Of a DNA stretch of 64,000 nt, positions 42,427 to 50,539 are shown piece by piece. The position numbers and the translations under genes are program-made. How positions within the stretch are numbered: position 1 is the stretch's first letter; the number at the start of each line of letters is the position of its first letter. This DNA is from Paractinoplanes bogorensis (lineage in GTDB: Bacteria > Actinomycetota > Actinomycetes > Mycobacteriales > Micromonosporaceae). Where the stretch lies: the NCBI RefSeq assembly GCF_018829635.1, contig NZ_JAHKKG010000005.1, forward strand, positions 62,001 to 126,000, in the 5' to 3' direction. Below the pieces are notes generated by a model. The model was not told the origin of the DNA. It saw only the letters and a program-made list of their open reading frames with translations, and did not search any database.

Positions 42427-43216
42427 GCGCGGTCGTCCGGCGCTGCAGCAGCTGGACCACGCCGACGCCGAGGGCGAGGGGGACCAGGCCCAGCGCGAAC
42501 TGCTGCAACAGCGCCAAGTCGTCGACCACGAACCGGTTCCAGGAGTCGCCGGTGATCTGGACGGCGGTCTGGAACGCCACGTGGAAGCCGATCGGCACCA
42601 GCAGGGAGTCGGTGACCTGGCGCAGGAAGCCCTGCACGACGGCGAACCCGAAGAGGATGACGACTCGCTCGAGGCTGCCGGCCGCGCCGATCAGCACGCC
42701 GAACAGGGTGAACAGGACGGCCTGGGCGAGGACGGCAACCCACGCGGGCATGAGCTGGGTCAGGTTGCGATAGAGGTAGCCGCGGAAGACGTACTCCTCG
42801 GGCAGCGCCTCGTAGAGCAGGACCAGGCCGGCCAGCGCCAGGACCGAGAGGATGGTGGTGAGGATCGAGCCGCGCGGTGAGATCGTGAGCCAGTCGAGCG
42901 CCAGGCAGGCGATGACGGCCACCGTCGCGGGGATCAGATAGCCGGCCGCGCCGAGGCCGAGCAGGCGTGACCCCGTACGCGGGGAAGGTCGTCGCAGTTG
43001 GTCCCACGGAAGCCGGTCGAGGTGACGGTAGGCGAGCACGACCATCGGCACGACGAGCAACGTGAGCCCGAAGGCTGACGCCACGTGACGGCCGCGATCG
43101 TAACCCTCGCCCCAGATCGCGTCTCCCGCCGCGAACACGGCCAGCCAGATCAGCGTGGCGGCGGTGAAGACGATGGCGATGCGCGAGACGACGGGAACTG
43201 GCCGGTTGCGTTCCAT
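42413..43216 (-). CDS. CPBP-family intramembrane metalloprotease
   Basis: The 267-residue membrane protein has about seven helices. The CPBP (Abi) motif [16 protein letters not shown] supplies the EE-x3-R element, and FHVAFQ gives the later His. Such proteins are zinc proteases or protease-like prenyl-processing proteins; some act in bacteriocin immunity. I place the ATG at 43216 and treat the longer upstream frame as spurious. Its stop is part of a three-unit tandem array. It is divergent from the TauE/SafE gene. Confidence 0.87.
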   Translation of the reverse strand: MERNRPVPVVSRIAIVFTAATLIWLAVFAAGDAIWGEGYDRGRHVASAFGLTLLVVPMVVLAYRHLDRLPWDQLRRPSPRTGSRLLGLGAAGYLIPATVAVIACLALDWLTISPRGSILTTILSVLALAGLVLLYEALPEEYVFRGYLYRNLTQLMPAWVAVLAQAVLFTLFGVLIGAAGSLERVVILFGFAVVQGFLRQVTDSLLVPIGFHVAFQTAVQITGDSWNRFVVDDLALLQQFALGLVPLALGVGVVQLLQRRTTARAVS

Positions 43217-43304
43217 GCACGGAGTCTGCCGACCCCGGTCCGGCGCGCGCTGCGGCAGAAAGTCTATGTGCCGTCTCTTAAGTCGGGACCCGTCTTGCTG
43301 TTCT

Positions 43305-43321
43305 CCTATCGAAATGATAGG
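43305..43321. promoter_or_regulatory. Operator-like palindrome before the TauE/SafE gene
   Basis: CCTATC-GAAAT-GATAGG is a perfect 17-bp inverted repeat 46 bases upstream of the ATG. It overlaps a plausible promoter (TTGCTG at 43295-43300, then TAGGTA or TATGGT). Its half-sites equal those of the TetR operators at 32371-32406; only the spacer differs. Confidence 0.6.
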
Positions 43322-43367
43322 TATGGTGGGCGCGATCAGGAATCCCCCCGCCTGGACTGGAGAGACC

Positions 43368-44297
43368 ATGAGGAAGTTGATCCTCCTAGCCCTCGTCGGG
43401 CTCGGTGCCCAGCTCGTCGACGGCAGCCTCGGCATGGCCTACGGCGTGACGTCGACGACGCTGCTGCTGGCGATCGGCACCAACCCGGCCGCCGCCTCGG
43501 CCACAGTGCACCTGGCCGAGATCGGCACCACCCTGGTCTCCGGCATCTCGCACTGGAAGTTCGGCAACGTCGACTGGAAGGTCGTCCTCAAGATCGGCGT
43601 GCCCGGCGCGGTCGGCGCGTTCGCGGGCGCCACCTTCCTGTCCGGGCTCTCGACCGACACCGCCGCGCCCCTGATGTCGGTCATCCTGCTCGCGCTCGGC
43701 CTCTACGTCTTCATCCGCTTCACCACGATGGGCCTGCCCAAGGGCCGTCTGGGCCTGCCGCTGCGCAAGCGGTTCCTGGCCCCGCTCGGCGTGGTGGCCG
43801 GTTTCGTCGACTCGACCGGTGGCGGCGGCTGGGGCCCGGTCGGCACGCCGGCGATCCTCGCGTCCGGACGGCTCGAGCCGCGCAAGACGATCGGTTCCAT
43901 CGACACCAGCGAGTTCCTGGTCGCGGTGGCGGCCAGCCTGGGCTTCCTGTTCGGGCTCGGCTCCGAGAACATCAACTTCGCCTGGGTGGCCGCCCTGCTC
44001 ATCGGTGGCGTGATCGCCGCGCCGATCGCCGCCTGGCTGGTCCGGCTGATCCCGCCGCGGGTGCTGGGGGCCGCGGTCGGCGGCGTCATCATCCTGACCA
44101 ACTCGCGGACGCTGCTGCGCTCCGACTGGATCGACGCGGGCGACACCACGCGCTACTCGATCTATGCGGTCATCTACGTCGTGTGGGCGGCCGCGCTGAT
44201 CTACTCGATCCGCGAGTACCGCCGCAACGCCGAGGAGGACCGCCGCATCATCGCCGAGGCGTCGGAACGAGACGAGCGCGAGCTCGACCCCGCCTGA
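43368..44297 (+). CDS. TauE/SafE-family sulfite/anion exporter
   Basis: The 309-residue membrane protein has eight hydrophobic segments. The first repeat has [43 protein letters not shown] in pieces; the second has [24 protein letters not shown], the two hallmark TauE/SafE repeats. Members export sulfite, sulfoacetate or related anions. The last 40 residues are charged and cytoplasmic. GGAGAG precedes the ATG. It is monocistronic as far as I can see, under a palindromic operator. Confidence 0.9.
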   Translation: MRKLILLALVGLGAQLVDGSLGMAYGVTSTTLLLAIGTNPAAASATVHLAEIGTTLVSGISHWKFGNVDWKVVLKIGVPGAVGAFAGATFLSGLSTDTAAPLMSVILLALGLYVFIRFTTMGLPKGRLGLPLRKRFLAPLGVVAGFVDSTGGGGWGPVGTPAILASGRLEPRKTIGSIDTSEFLVAVAASLGFLFGLGSENINFAWVAALLIGGVIAAPIAAWLVRLIPPRVLGAAVGGVIILTNSRTLLRSDWIDAGDTTRYSIYAVIYVVWAAALIYSIREYRRNAEEDRRIIAEASERDERELDPA

Positions 44298-44322
44298 CCG
44301 GGGCTCTACCCGCGCGATGGCC

Positions 44323-44328
44323 TACCGT
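44323..44328 (+). promoter_or_regulatory. -10 element (TACCGT) of a leaderless start
   Basis: TACCGT is 8 bases before the ATG at 44337. No ribosome site is present. Confidence 0.4.
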
Positions 44329-44336
44329 TGGCCGTC

Positions 44337-44537
44337 ATGATGACCGAACTCGCCCAGCGCATCGCCGACGCGCTCAACGAGGCCCTCGACCAGCGGGTCG
44401 CCACCGACTACTCCGTGGGCCACGTGGAGCGCGGCCTGGCCGACGGCGGCCCCGACGAGCCGATCATCGCCATGACGGTCGACGAGGTGGCCCGGATCGC
44501 CGCCCGCACCGCCCGCGACGTCGCCGAGGGACGCTGA
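44337..44537 (+). CDS. Small acidic protein, unknown
   Basis: The 66-residue protein reads [20 protein letters not shown] and continues as two predicted helices, ending [17 protein letters not shown]. The acidic, all-helical composition and strong G/C third positions support coding. I recognise no family. The ATG lies 8 bases past TACCGT. The next gene starts 20 bases after its stop with its own -10. Confidence 0.65.
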   Translation: MMTELAQRIADALNEALDQRVATDYSVGHVERGLADGGPDEPIIAMTVDEVARIAARTARDVAEGR

Positions 44538-44545
44538 ACTGGCGG

Positions 44546-44551
44546 TATGGT
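44546..44551 (+). promoter_or_regulatory. -10 element (TATGGT) of a leaderless start
   Basis: TATGGT lies 6 bases upstream of the ATG at 44558 and no Shine-Dalgarno sequence is seen. Confidence 0.45.
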
Positions 44552-44557
44552 CAGATC

Positions 44558-44836
44558 ATGCCCGGACCGCTCGACATCACCTTCACCGCTACCCTCGGCA
44601 AGGTTCGCGAGGGTGACACCTGGACATGCGTGCAGCTGCCCGGCTCGGCCGAGGTCTTCGGCACCCGCGGCCTGGTCAAGGTCGCCGGCACCGTCGACGG
44701 CGTGCCGTTCCGGGGCGCGTTCATGGCCCTCGGCGACGGCACCCACAAGCTGCCGGTGAACGCCACCGTCCGCCGCACGATCGGCAAATCCGACGGCGAC
44801 GAGGTGGTCGTCCACCTCACCGAGCGCCTGAACTGA
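44558..44836 (+). CDS. DUF1905 domain protein
   Basis: The 92-residue protein fits the DUF1905 beta barrel: [69 protein letters not shown] in pieces, with the closing strand [10 protein letters not shown]. The reaction and partner are unknown; many copies occur with YdeI/OmpD-like helical domains, absent here. It appears to be a single gene with a leaderless start. Confidence 0.88.
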   Translation: MPGPLDITFTATLGKVREGDTWTCVQLPGSAEVFGTRGLVKVAGTVDGVPFRGAFMALGDGTHKLPVNATVRRTIGKSDGDEVVVHLTERLN

Positions 44837-44923
44837 CCTTCTCCGCGCATCGCTCTCGTGCAGGACCGCCGTGTGTGGGGGAGGCCGTCATACCGGCGAC
44901 GCTATCGAGCCCTCTAAGCTGTG

Positions 44924-44953
44924 CCCCGCACCGGGTGCCAGGACGAAGCGGGG
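44924..44953 (+). promoter_or_regulatory. Leader hairpin that covers the ribosome site
   Basis: CCCCGC (44924-44929) pairs with GCGGGG (44948-44953), and the GGGG of the second arm is the only plausible Shine-Dalgarno for the ATG at 44960. TAAGCT (44915-44920) upstream could be the -10. The stem could mask the ribosome site. Confidence 0.35.
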
Positions 44954-44959
44954 ATCTGC

Positions 44960-45406
44960 ATGAACGACGAGCTGTTCAGCCCGACGATCCGTGATCAGGC
45001 GCCACCCGGCAGGAGCCCGTGGCGGCCCGAGTCGATCGTCTACCCGGCGTTCTTCGGTGGTCCCCTCGCCGCGGCCACGCTGGGGCTGCTCAACGGTCGC
45101 CGGCTCGGATTGCCGGCCGGGCAGATGCTGATCATCGCCGCGGCCGGGGTCGCCGGGTTCGCGATCCGGATCGGCGTCGTCGCCGCGTTCGACAGCACGT
45201 CCAACCTGCGTCTGGTCGGCATCGTGACCGGCATCCTGGTGTGGCTGGTCGTCCTGTTGTTCCAGCGCGGCCGGTTCCGGGTCGCCATGCTGCGCGGCGG
45301 AAAGCCGGCCCGGCTGATCCTGCCCGGTCTGCTGGCTGCCGTCGGCTTCGCCGTGATCGAGGCCATGGTCCTGGTCACCGTCTCGAACGGGTCCCTGGCC
45401 GGATGA
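44960..45406 (+). CDS. Four-helix membrane protein, unknown
   Basis: The 148-residue protein has a 20-residue polar N-terminus, then hydrophobic helices at about 29-46, 55-74, 85-102 and 118-142. I recognise no family. Its stop overlaps the start of the TPR gene (ATGA at 45403-45406), so the two proteins are co-translated, and the TPR protein also has a C-terminal membrane region; they may form a complex. Confidence 0.75.
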   Translation: MNDELFSPTIRDQAPPGRSPWRPESIVYPAFFGGPLAAATLGLLNGRRLGLPAGQMLIIAAAGVAGFAIRIGVVAAFDSTSNLRLVGIVTGILVWLVVLLFQRGRFRVAMLRGGKPARLILPGLLAAVGFAVIEAMVLVTVSNGSLAG

Positions 45407-46263
45407 CGTCGCCCGTACTGCACCGCGCCCAGTCCCTGCTGGCCACCGGCCGGGCCGAGCAGGCGCTGACCGAGCTGTCGACGCTGCCGGCCAACGAGGT
45501 CACCGGGTCCTTCGCGCTGCAACTGCGCTGCGCCGCGCTCAGCCAGCTCGACCGCTGGGCCGAGGTGGGCGAGGCGGCCCGCGCCGGTCTGGCCGCCAAC
45601 GGGCCCGACCCCGACCTGCTGCTGTGGCTGGGCCGCTCCGAGCACGAGGCCGGCCGGGACGAGAACGCCGAGCGGGCCCTGCTCGACGCGCTGGCGATGG
45701 CCCCGCAGGACGTCGATCTGCTGTGTGCTTACGCAGACCTCTGTGCGGCCAACGGCCAGCTCGAGAAGGCCGGCAAGCTGGTCGATCTCGCCGCCGCCCA
45801 GGCGCCGCAGGCGCCCGTGGTCTACGCCACCCGGATCCAGGTGGCCCACGCCCGCGGCGACGACCGCGAGGCGCAGCGGATCAGCCAGGAGTTCGTCGGC
45901 GTGCACCCGGACAACCCGGTCGCCCATGCCCTGCTGGGCGGCACCAGCGCCGCCCGCGGCCACATCGACACCGCGTACGAGGGTTTCCGGCAGGCCGCCG
46001 CCGCCCGGCCGACCGAGCAGGTCTTCGCCGAGTCCGCGATGGAGCTGCGCGTGGCCCGGCATCCGCTGATGATCCCGCTGCGCCCGGTGCTGCGCTTCGG
46101 CGCCCTGAAGACGTGGCTGGCCGCGGTCGGTTGCATCCTGCTGCTGCGGGCGATCGGCCTGCCCGTGCTGGCCGGTCTGCTCGGTTTCGCCTGGCTGGCG
46201 TTCTGCATCTACTCGTGGGTCGTGCCGCCGCTGGTCCGCCGGCGCGTACGCAAGGGTTGGTGA
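45403..46263 (+). CDS. TPR protein with C-terminal membrane helices
   Basis: The protein has 286 residues. Residues of about 1-215 consist of tetratricopeptide-type helix pairs (ARAGLAANGPDPDLLLWLGRSEHEAGRDENAERALLDALAMAPQDVDLL in pieces). Two or three hydrophobic helices follow (about 225-275), and the tail RRRVRKGW is basic. The soluble repeat half probably faces the cytoplasm and binds a protein partner. It is co-translated with the preceding membrane protein. The function is unknown. Confidence 0.82.
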   Translation: MTSPVLHRAQSLLATGRAEQALTELSTLPANEVTGSFALQLRCAALSQLDRWAEVGEAARAGLAANGPDPDLLLWLGRSEHEAGRDENAERALLDALAMAPQDVDLLCAYADLCAANGQLEKAGKLVDLAAAQAPQAPVVYATRIQVAHARGDDREAQRISQEFVGVHPDNPVAHALLGGTSAARGHIDTAYEGFRQAAAARPTEQVFAESAMELRVARHPLMIPLRPVLRFGALKTWLAAVGCILLLRAIGLPVLAGLLGFAWLAFCIYSWVVPPLVRRRVRKGW

Positions 46264-46306
46264 ATCACCGACGAAAGACGCGGGCGCCGGCCGGACATAG
46301 GTGAGG

Positions 46307-46849
46307 GTGGACCCTGTGAACCCCGACGACCGTCGCCGCCGGTTCGAGGCGGTGGCGCCCGCGGTGATCGAACCGGTGCGGCGCTATCTGGCCCGGCGCA
46401 CCGACCCGTCGACCGCCGACGACGTGCTGCAGGAGACGTTGCTGGTCTGCTGGCGACGCGTGGACGACATGCCTGCGGTCGAGTTCCTGCCCTGGGCGTA
46501 CGGGGTGGCCCGTAACTGCCTGGCCAACGCCGAGCGCGCCCAGCGCCGCCGGCACCGGCTCTTCGCCCGGATCGTCCACCTGGACCCACCGCCGGTGGCC
46601 GTTCCCGAGAACGATCCGGATCACGAGCTGACCGAGGCGGTGGCGCGGCTGCGGGCCGAGGACGCGGAGATCCTGCGGCTCTGGGCCTGGGAGGAGCTGT
46701 CCGCCTCCGAGATCGCCACCGTGCTGCGGATCAGCGCCAACGCGGCGAGCCTGCGCCTGCACCGGGCCAAGCAGAAACTGCGCGACGAACTGCGAAAGCC
46801 CGGCACCGGGAACGGACATGAGGAGTTGACAGAGGGGAGACGGCCATGA
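46307..46849 (+). CDS. ECF-type RNA polymerase sigma factor
   Basis: The protein has about 180 residues. It contains sigma-70 region 2 (RRYLARRTDPSTADDVLQETLLVCWRRV, then FLPWAYGVARNCLAN) and region 4 (LRAEDAEILRLWAWEELSASEIATVLRISANAASLRLHRAKQKLRDEL). GTG 46307 is chosen because TAGGTG ends 6 bases upstream; GTG 46301 is also possible. The stop overlaps the next gene's ATG (ATGA at 46846-46849), so it is co-translated with a one-helix membrane protein that should be its anti-sigma partner. Confidence 0.92.
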   Translation: MDPVNPDDRRRRFEAVAPAVIEPVRRYLARRTDPSTADDVLQETLLVCWRRVDDMPAVEFLPWAYGVARNCLANAERAQRRRHRLFARIVHLDPPPVAVPENDPDHELTEAVARLRAEDAEILRLWAWEELSASEIATVLRISANAASLRLHRAKQKLRDELRKPGTGNGHEELTEGRRP

Positions 46850-47454
46850 CGGACGACGACGACCTGCGTTCGCGCCTGCGCCGCACCGATCCGGCAGCCG
46901 GCCTGGCTCCGGTCGCTCCCGCCCGCACCGCACAACTCCTGGAGAAGACGATGACCACCGCCGCCGTCAAGCCACGACTCGATACCCGCCTGATCCTGGT
47001 AGCCGCCGCCGCGCTGCTGCTCATCGTGGCGGTCGGCGGCTGGCAGTTGCTCAGGCCGCCGGGCAGCGGCCACAATGCCGCGGGACCCGTGGCCGTGCCG
47101 TCGGCCGGCGTCACGAAGAAGCTGACCGGTCCGCCCGCGGCCCAGGCCAAGTGCATCGCCCCGACCGCCACCAAGCTGCGCGAGTACGCCGACTTCGCGT
47201 TCGCCGGCACGGTCACCTCGCTCTACGGCGACGCCGTCGCGCTGAAGGTCACCAGGGTCTACCGGGGTGCCCCGGCCGATGCGGTGGAGGTGGCGCAGGA
47301 GGGTGGCTCCTCCGAGACGATGATGGGCAGCGGCAAGTTCGAGATCGGCCGCGACTACCTGGTCGCCTCGTCCGAGGGCGGCATCCTGGTCTGCGGCTAC
47401 AGCGGCGAGGCCGACGCGACTGGCCTGCAGGAGCTCTACGACGAGGCTTTCTGA
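46846..47454 (+). CDS. Membrane protein, probable anti-sigma partner
   Basis: The 202-residue protein has a 50-residue cytoplasmic segment (DDDLRSRLRRTDPAAGLAPVAPARTAQLLEKTM), one transmembrane helix (LILVAAAALLLIVAVGGWQLL) and an extracytoplasmic domain of about 120 residues with three Cys. It lacks the HxxxCxxC zinc motif of ZAS-type anti-sigmas. The external part (YADFAFAGTVTSLYGDAVALKVTRVYRG) resembles OB-like secreted domains. The position behind an ECF sigma gene supports an anti-sigma role, but the sequence alone does not. Its 3' end overlaps the convergent GNAT gene by 19 bases. Confidence 0.7.
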   Translation: MTDDDDLRSRLRRTDPAAGLAPVAPARTAQLLEKTMTTAAVKPRLDTRLILVAAAALLLIVAVGGWQLLRPPGSGHNAAGPVAVPSAGVTKKLTGPPAAQAKCIAPTATKLREYADFAFAGTVTSLYGDAVALKVTRVYRGAPADAVEVAQEGGSSETMMGSGKFEIGRDYLVASSEGGILVCGYSGEADATGLQELYDEAF

Positions 47455-47942
47455 CTTCCCGCACGACGTTCCAGCAGCACCACGTCGCGCCACCGATCGC
47501 CGTGCCGTCCGATGCGTTCGCGCACGCCGACCGTACGGAATCCGCATGCCCGGTGCAGGGCCAGGCTTGCCTCGTTCTCGGGGAAGATGCCGGACTGGAT
47601 GGTCCAGATCCCGGCCCTCCCGGTGGACTCGATCAGCGCCGAAAGCAGTGCGCGCCCGACGCCCCGGCCCTGGGCGGCGGGCGCGACATAGATCGAATGC
47701 TCGACCACCCCGGCGTACACCGGCCGGCTCGACACCGCGGTGACGGCCACCCAACCGAGGACGGAGCCCGCCACCGCCACGAACCGGTGCCCGGGCAACC
47801 GCCCCGAGTCGAACGTCTCCCAGTTCGGGGCGGTGGTCTCGAAACTGGCGTTCCCGCCGTCCAGACCCGCCTGGTACAGCGCCAGCACCTCAGGCCCGTC
47901 GGCCGCCCGCATCGGGCGAACGGTCATCTCCATGCGCACCAC
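47436..47942 (-). CDS. GNAT N-acetyltransferase (phosphinothricin acetyltransferase-like)
   Basis: The 168-residue enzyme has a GNAT acetyl-CoA loop in VAPAAQGRGVGRALLSALIEST and the late motif EASLALHRACGFRTVGVRERIGRHGDRWRDVVLLERR. That end strongly resembles the PAT/Bar/MnaT group that acetylates amino groups of phosphinothricin-like or methionine-sulfone substrates. Identity of the substrate cannot be read. The start may be 47942, 47933 or 47927. It overlaps the LysR gene's 3' end by about 40-50 bases. Confidence 0.88.
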   Translation of the reverse strand: MVRMEMTVRPMRAADGPEVLALYQAGLDGGNASFETTAPNWETFDSGRLPGHRFVAVAGSVLGWVAVTAVSSRPVYAGVVEHSIYVAPAAQGRGVGRALLSALIESTGRAGIWTIQSGIFPENEASLALHRACGFRTVGVRERIGRHGDRWRDVVLLERRAGSQKASS

Positions 47943-48792
47943 CGTAGGTCGCGCGTATTTCCGCCAGCAGCTCGGGCAGATCGGGCGGCGGCGAGTCGGA
48001 CCACCAGGCCAGCCACACGGGGATGGGCGGGGCGTCCCGCACCGTGCGGTAGGCCACCCCGGGCCGCGGGTTCTGGTGTGCGGTCGCCTCCGACGTCACG
48101 CCCACGGCCTGTCCGGCGGCGATCAGCGTGAGCCACTCGTCCACGCCATGGGTGTGCCGGAAGGTCTTCGGCGGCGGTCCCGGATCCCACAGAGCCGGCG
48201 TCGTGGTCCCGGTCCGGTTGTCGATGGCTACGGGAAAGCGGGCGAGGTCAGCCATCCGGACCTGACGCCGGCGCGCCAAGGGGTTGTCGGTGGCGATCGC
48301 CGCGACACGGGTCTCGACCCCGACCAGCGCCGTCGTGAAGCGCGGGTCGTCGTCGAGGGAGCGGCGGACCACGGCGACGTCGGCGATGCCCTCGCTCAGA
48401 CCGGCCGTGACCGTGCTCGACTGCACGAAGACCAGCGGAACGGCCGGGTGCGCCGCCGCCCAGGTCTTCTGCAGGCGCCGCGTGTGCTTGCCGAGGGCCG
48501 CCCAGCTGTAGCCGACGCGGAGTTCGCCCGCCGGCTCGGAGAGCGTGCGCTTGAGGTGGGCCACCTCGTCGAGCACCCGGCGGGCGGCGGGCAGCACCCG
48601 GGCGCCGGCCGCGGTCAGCGACACGTGGCGGGTGTTGCGCCGCAGGAGGCGTACTCCCAGAGCGGTCTCCAACGCGGCGATCGAGCGTGACACCGACGCC
48701 TGCGAGATCCCGACGGTCACGGCCGCGTCGGTGAACGTGCCCGCGTCGGCCACCGCGACCAGATTCTCGAGCTGCCGCAGCTGCAGATCCAT
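47890..48792 (-). CDS. LysR-family transcriptional regulator
   Basis: The 300-residue protein begins MDLQLRQLENLVAVADAGTF, then AVTVGISQASVSRSIAALETALGVRLLRR, the classical LysR HTH. The effector-binding domain follows (LRVGYSWAALGKHT, later GQAVGVTSEATA). It is divergent from an EamA transporter gene across about 70 bases, with a palindromic T-N11-A box between, so it probably controls that gene. The C-terminal 20 residues (GDDRSPDAGGRRA) are atypical and overlap the GNAT gene. Confidence 0.93.
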   Translation of the reverse strand: MDLQLRQLENLVAVADAGTFTDAAVTVGISQASVSRSIAALETALGVRLLRRNTRHVSLTAAGARVLPAARRVLDEVAHLKRTLSEPAGELRVGYSWAALGKHTRRLQKTWAAAHPAVPLVFVQSSTVTAGLSEGIADVAVVRRSLDDDPRFTTALVGVETRVAAIATDNPLARRRQVRMADLARFPVAIDNRTGTTTPALWDPGPPPKTFRHTHGVDEWLTLIAAGQAVGVTSEATAHQNPRPGVAYRTVRDAPPIPVWLAWWSDSPPPDLPELLAEIRATYGGAHGDDRSPDAGGRRA

Positions 48793-48819
48793 ACGCTTAC
48801 CGTATAACTGACGCGTCTC

Positions 48820-48834
48820 ATGCATTTCCCGCAT
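48820..48834. promoter_or_regulatory. LysR-type T-N11-A box
   Basis: ATGCATTTCCCGCAT is an inverted repeat with ATGC and GCAT arms. It lies between the divergent LysR and EamA genes, 27 bases upstream of the EamA ATG. Confidence 0.5.
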
Positions 48835-48861
48835 CGATCCCCGGCGGCCGAGACTGGCCGC

Positions 48862-49749
48862 ATGAAGGGGATTGCCGCGATGATCGTGAGCGGGTCGAGC
48901 AACCAGGTCGGGGCTGCGCTCGGCGCGCATGCGTTCGGCACCATCGGCCCGGCCGGTGTCGTCGCGGTCCGCCAGTTCGTCGCGGCCGCGGTGCTGCTGC
49001 CCGTCGCCCGGCCCGACCTGCGCCGCTTCACGTGGCGGCAGTGGTGGCCGACGCTGCTGCTCGGGCTCGTCTTCGCCACCATGAACATCAGCCTCTACAC
49101 GGCCGTCGACCGCGTCGGCCTGGCCCTCGCCGTCACGCTCGAGTTCCTCGGTCCGCTCGCGGTCGCGCTCGCCGGTTCCCGCACCCGCGTCGACCTGCTG
49201 TGCGCGCTCGGTGCGGCCGCGGGCGTCTGGTTCCTGGTGCAGCCGGGCCCGTCCAGCGACTGGTCCGGGATCGGCTCGGGCGTGCTCGCCGGCGCCTGCT
49301 GGGCCGCCTACATCCTGCTCAACCGTCTGGTCGGCGCGCGCCTGCCCGGACTGCAGGCCCCGGCCGCCGCCACCACGGTTTCGGCGCTGCTCTACCTGCC
49401 CGTCGCGGTCACGCTCGCCGTCACCGACCGGCTCACCGGCACCGCGATCGCCTTCGCGGTCGGCGCCGGCCTGCTCAGCTCGGTCGTGCCCTACGCCATG
49501 GACGTGGTCATTCTCCGACGCGTCCCGACCCAGTTCTTCGGCCTGTTCATGAGTATCCATCCCGTGCTGGCCGCCCTCGCGGGCCTGCTCCTGCTCGGCC
49601 AGTTCCTCAGCGCGCCGCAGGTCGCGGGCATCGCTCTCGTGGTCGCCGCGAACACCGTCGCCGCCATGAAAAACCTCAAGCCGCTTCCGTACGCCTCCAC
49701 AACCACCGACAACCGCATCGGCGCCGAACCCGCGGTCCCGCCGGCCTGA
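48862..49749 (+). CDS. EamA/RhtA-like drug-metabolite transporter
   Basis: The 295-residue protein has ten hydrophobic helices in two EamA halves (SSNQVGAALGAHAFGTIGPAGVVAVRQFVAAAVLLPVARPD in pieces; second half LAGACWAAYILLNRLVGARLPG). RhtA-type members export threonine, homoserine or other small metabolites. ATG 48862 lies 6 bases past GAGACT, a possible -10. It is divergent from a LysR regulator. The 25-residue tail after the last helix is polar. Confidence 0.9.
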   Translation: MKGIAAMIVSGSSNQVGAALGAHAFGTIGPAGVVAVRQFVAAAVLLPVARPDLRRFTWRQWWPTLLLGLVFATMNISLYTAVDRVGLALAVTLEFLGPLAVALAGSRTRVDLLCALGAAAGVWFLVQPGPSSDWSGIGSGVLAGACWAAYILLNRLVGARLPGLQAPAAATTVSALLYLPVAVTLAVTDRLTGTAIAFAVGAGLLSSVVPYAMDVVILRRVPTQFFGLFMSIHPVLAALAGLLLLGQFLSAPQVAGIALVVAANTVAAMKNLKPLPYASTTTDNRIGAEPAVPPA

Positions 49750-49809
49750 GTGCAACACCGGGCCGTAGCGCCGCTGCGGGATGTTCCCGGTGGTCCGGCG
49801 GCCCGGCTC

Positions 49810-49815
49810 TACGAT
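49810..49815 (+). promoter_or_regulatory. -10 element (TACGAT) of a leaderless start
   Basis: TACGAT lies 7 bases before the ATG at 49823, without a ribosome site. Confidence 0.45.
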
Positions 49816-49822
49816 TCCGGTC

Positions 49823-50539
49823 ATGGAGAAGGTCGCACTGGTCACGGGTTCGTCATCGGGCATCGGGGCGGCCACGGCGCTCCGGCTGGCGTCGGACGGC
49901 TTCACGGTCGCCGTCCACAGCCGTTCCAGCCGCTCGGCCGGTGAGGCGCTGGCCGAGAAGATCGGCGGCTCGTACCACCAGGCCGACCTGGCCGACGACG
50001 AGGCGACCGAGGCTCTGGTGCCGGCCGTACTGGACCGCCACGGGCGTCTCGACGTGCTCGTCAACAACGCCGGTGTCAGCTGGCCGGTGCCCCACGCCGA
50101 CCTGGCCGGCCTGACCGCGGCCGACTGGCGCCGCCTCCTGGACGTCAACCTGATCGCGCCGTGGCTGCTGTGCACGGCCGCGCTCCCGGCGCTGCGCGAT
50201 TCCGGCGGCTGCGTCGTCAACGTCACCAGCCACGCCGGCGTACGCCCGAAGGGCAGCTCGGTCGGATACGCGGCCAGCAAGGCGGCCCTGAACCACGTCA
50301 CCAAGCTGCTGGCCGCCTCGCTGGGACCCGGCATCCGCGTGAACGCGGTAGCGCCCGGCCTGGTCGACACCCCGTTGACCGCCTCCTGGACCGAGGCCCA
50401 GGCCCTCTGGCAGACCGCCAGCCCGATGCGCCGGGCGGCACAGCCCACCGACGTAGCCGATCTGATCTCCACCTTGATCCGCCATCCCTACATCACCGGC
50501 GAGGTGATCCTGCTCGACGGAGGCCTCAACCTCCGCTGA
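49823..50539 (+). CDS. Classical SDR (FabG-like) oxidoreductase
   Basis: The 238-residue enzyme has TGSSSGIG, then VLVNNAG, the catalytic Ser in VNVTSHAG, YAASK and VAPGLVDTPLT. HSRSSR after strand 2 suggests NADP(H). It resembles generic 3-oxoacyl reductase/FabG-like enzymes; the substrate is unknown. The start is leaderless. Its 3' end overlaps the convergent epimerase gene by 14 bases. Confidence 0.91.
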   Translation: MEKVALVTGSSSGIGAATALRLASDGFTVAVHSRSSRSAGEALAEKIGGSYHQADLADDEATEALVPAVLDRHGRLDVLVNNAGVSWPVPHADLAGLTAADWRRLLDVNLIAPWLLCTAALPALRDSGGCVVNVTSHAGVRPKGSSVGYAASKAALNHVTKLLAASLGPGIRVNAVAPGLVDTPLTASWTEAQALWQTASPMRRAAQPTDVADLISTLIRHPYITGEVILLDGGLNLR

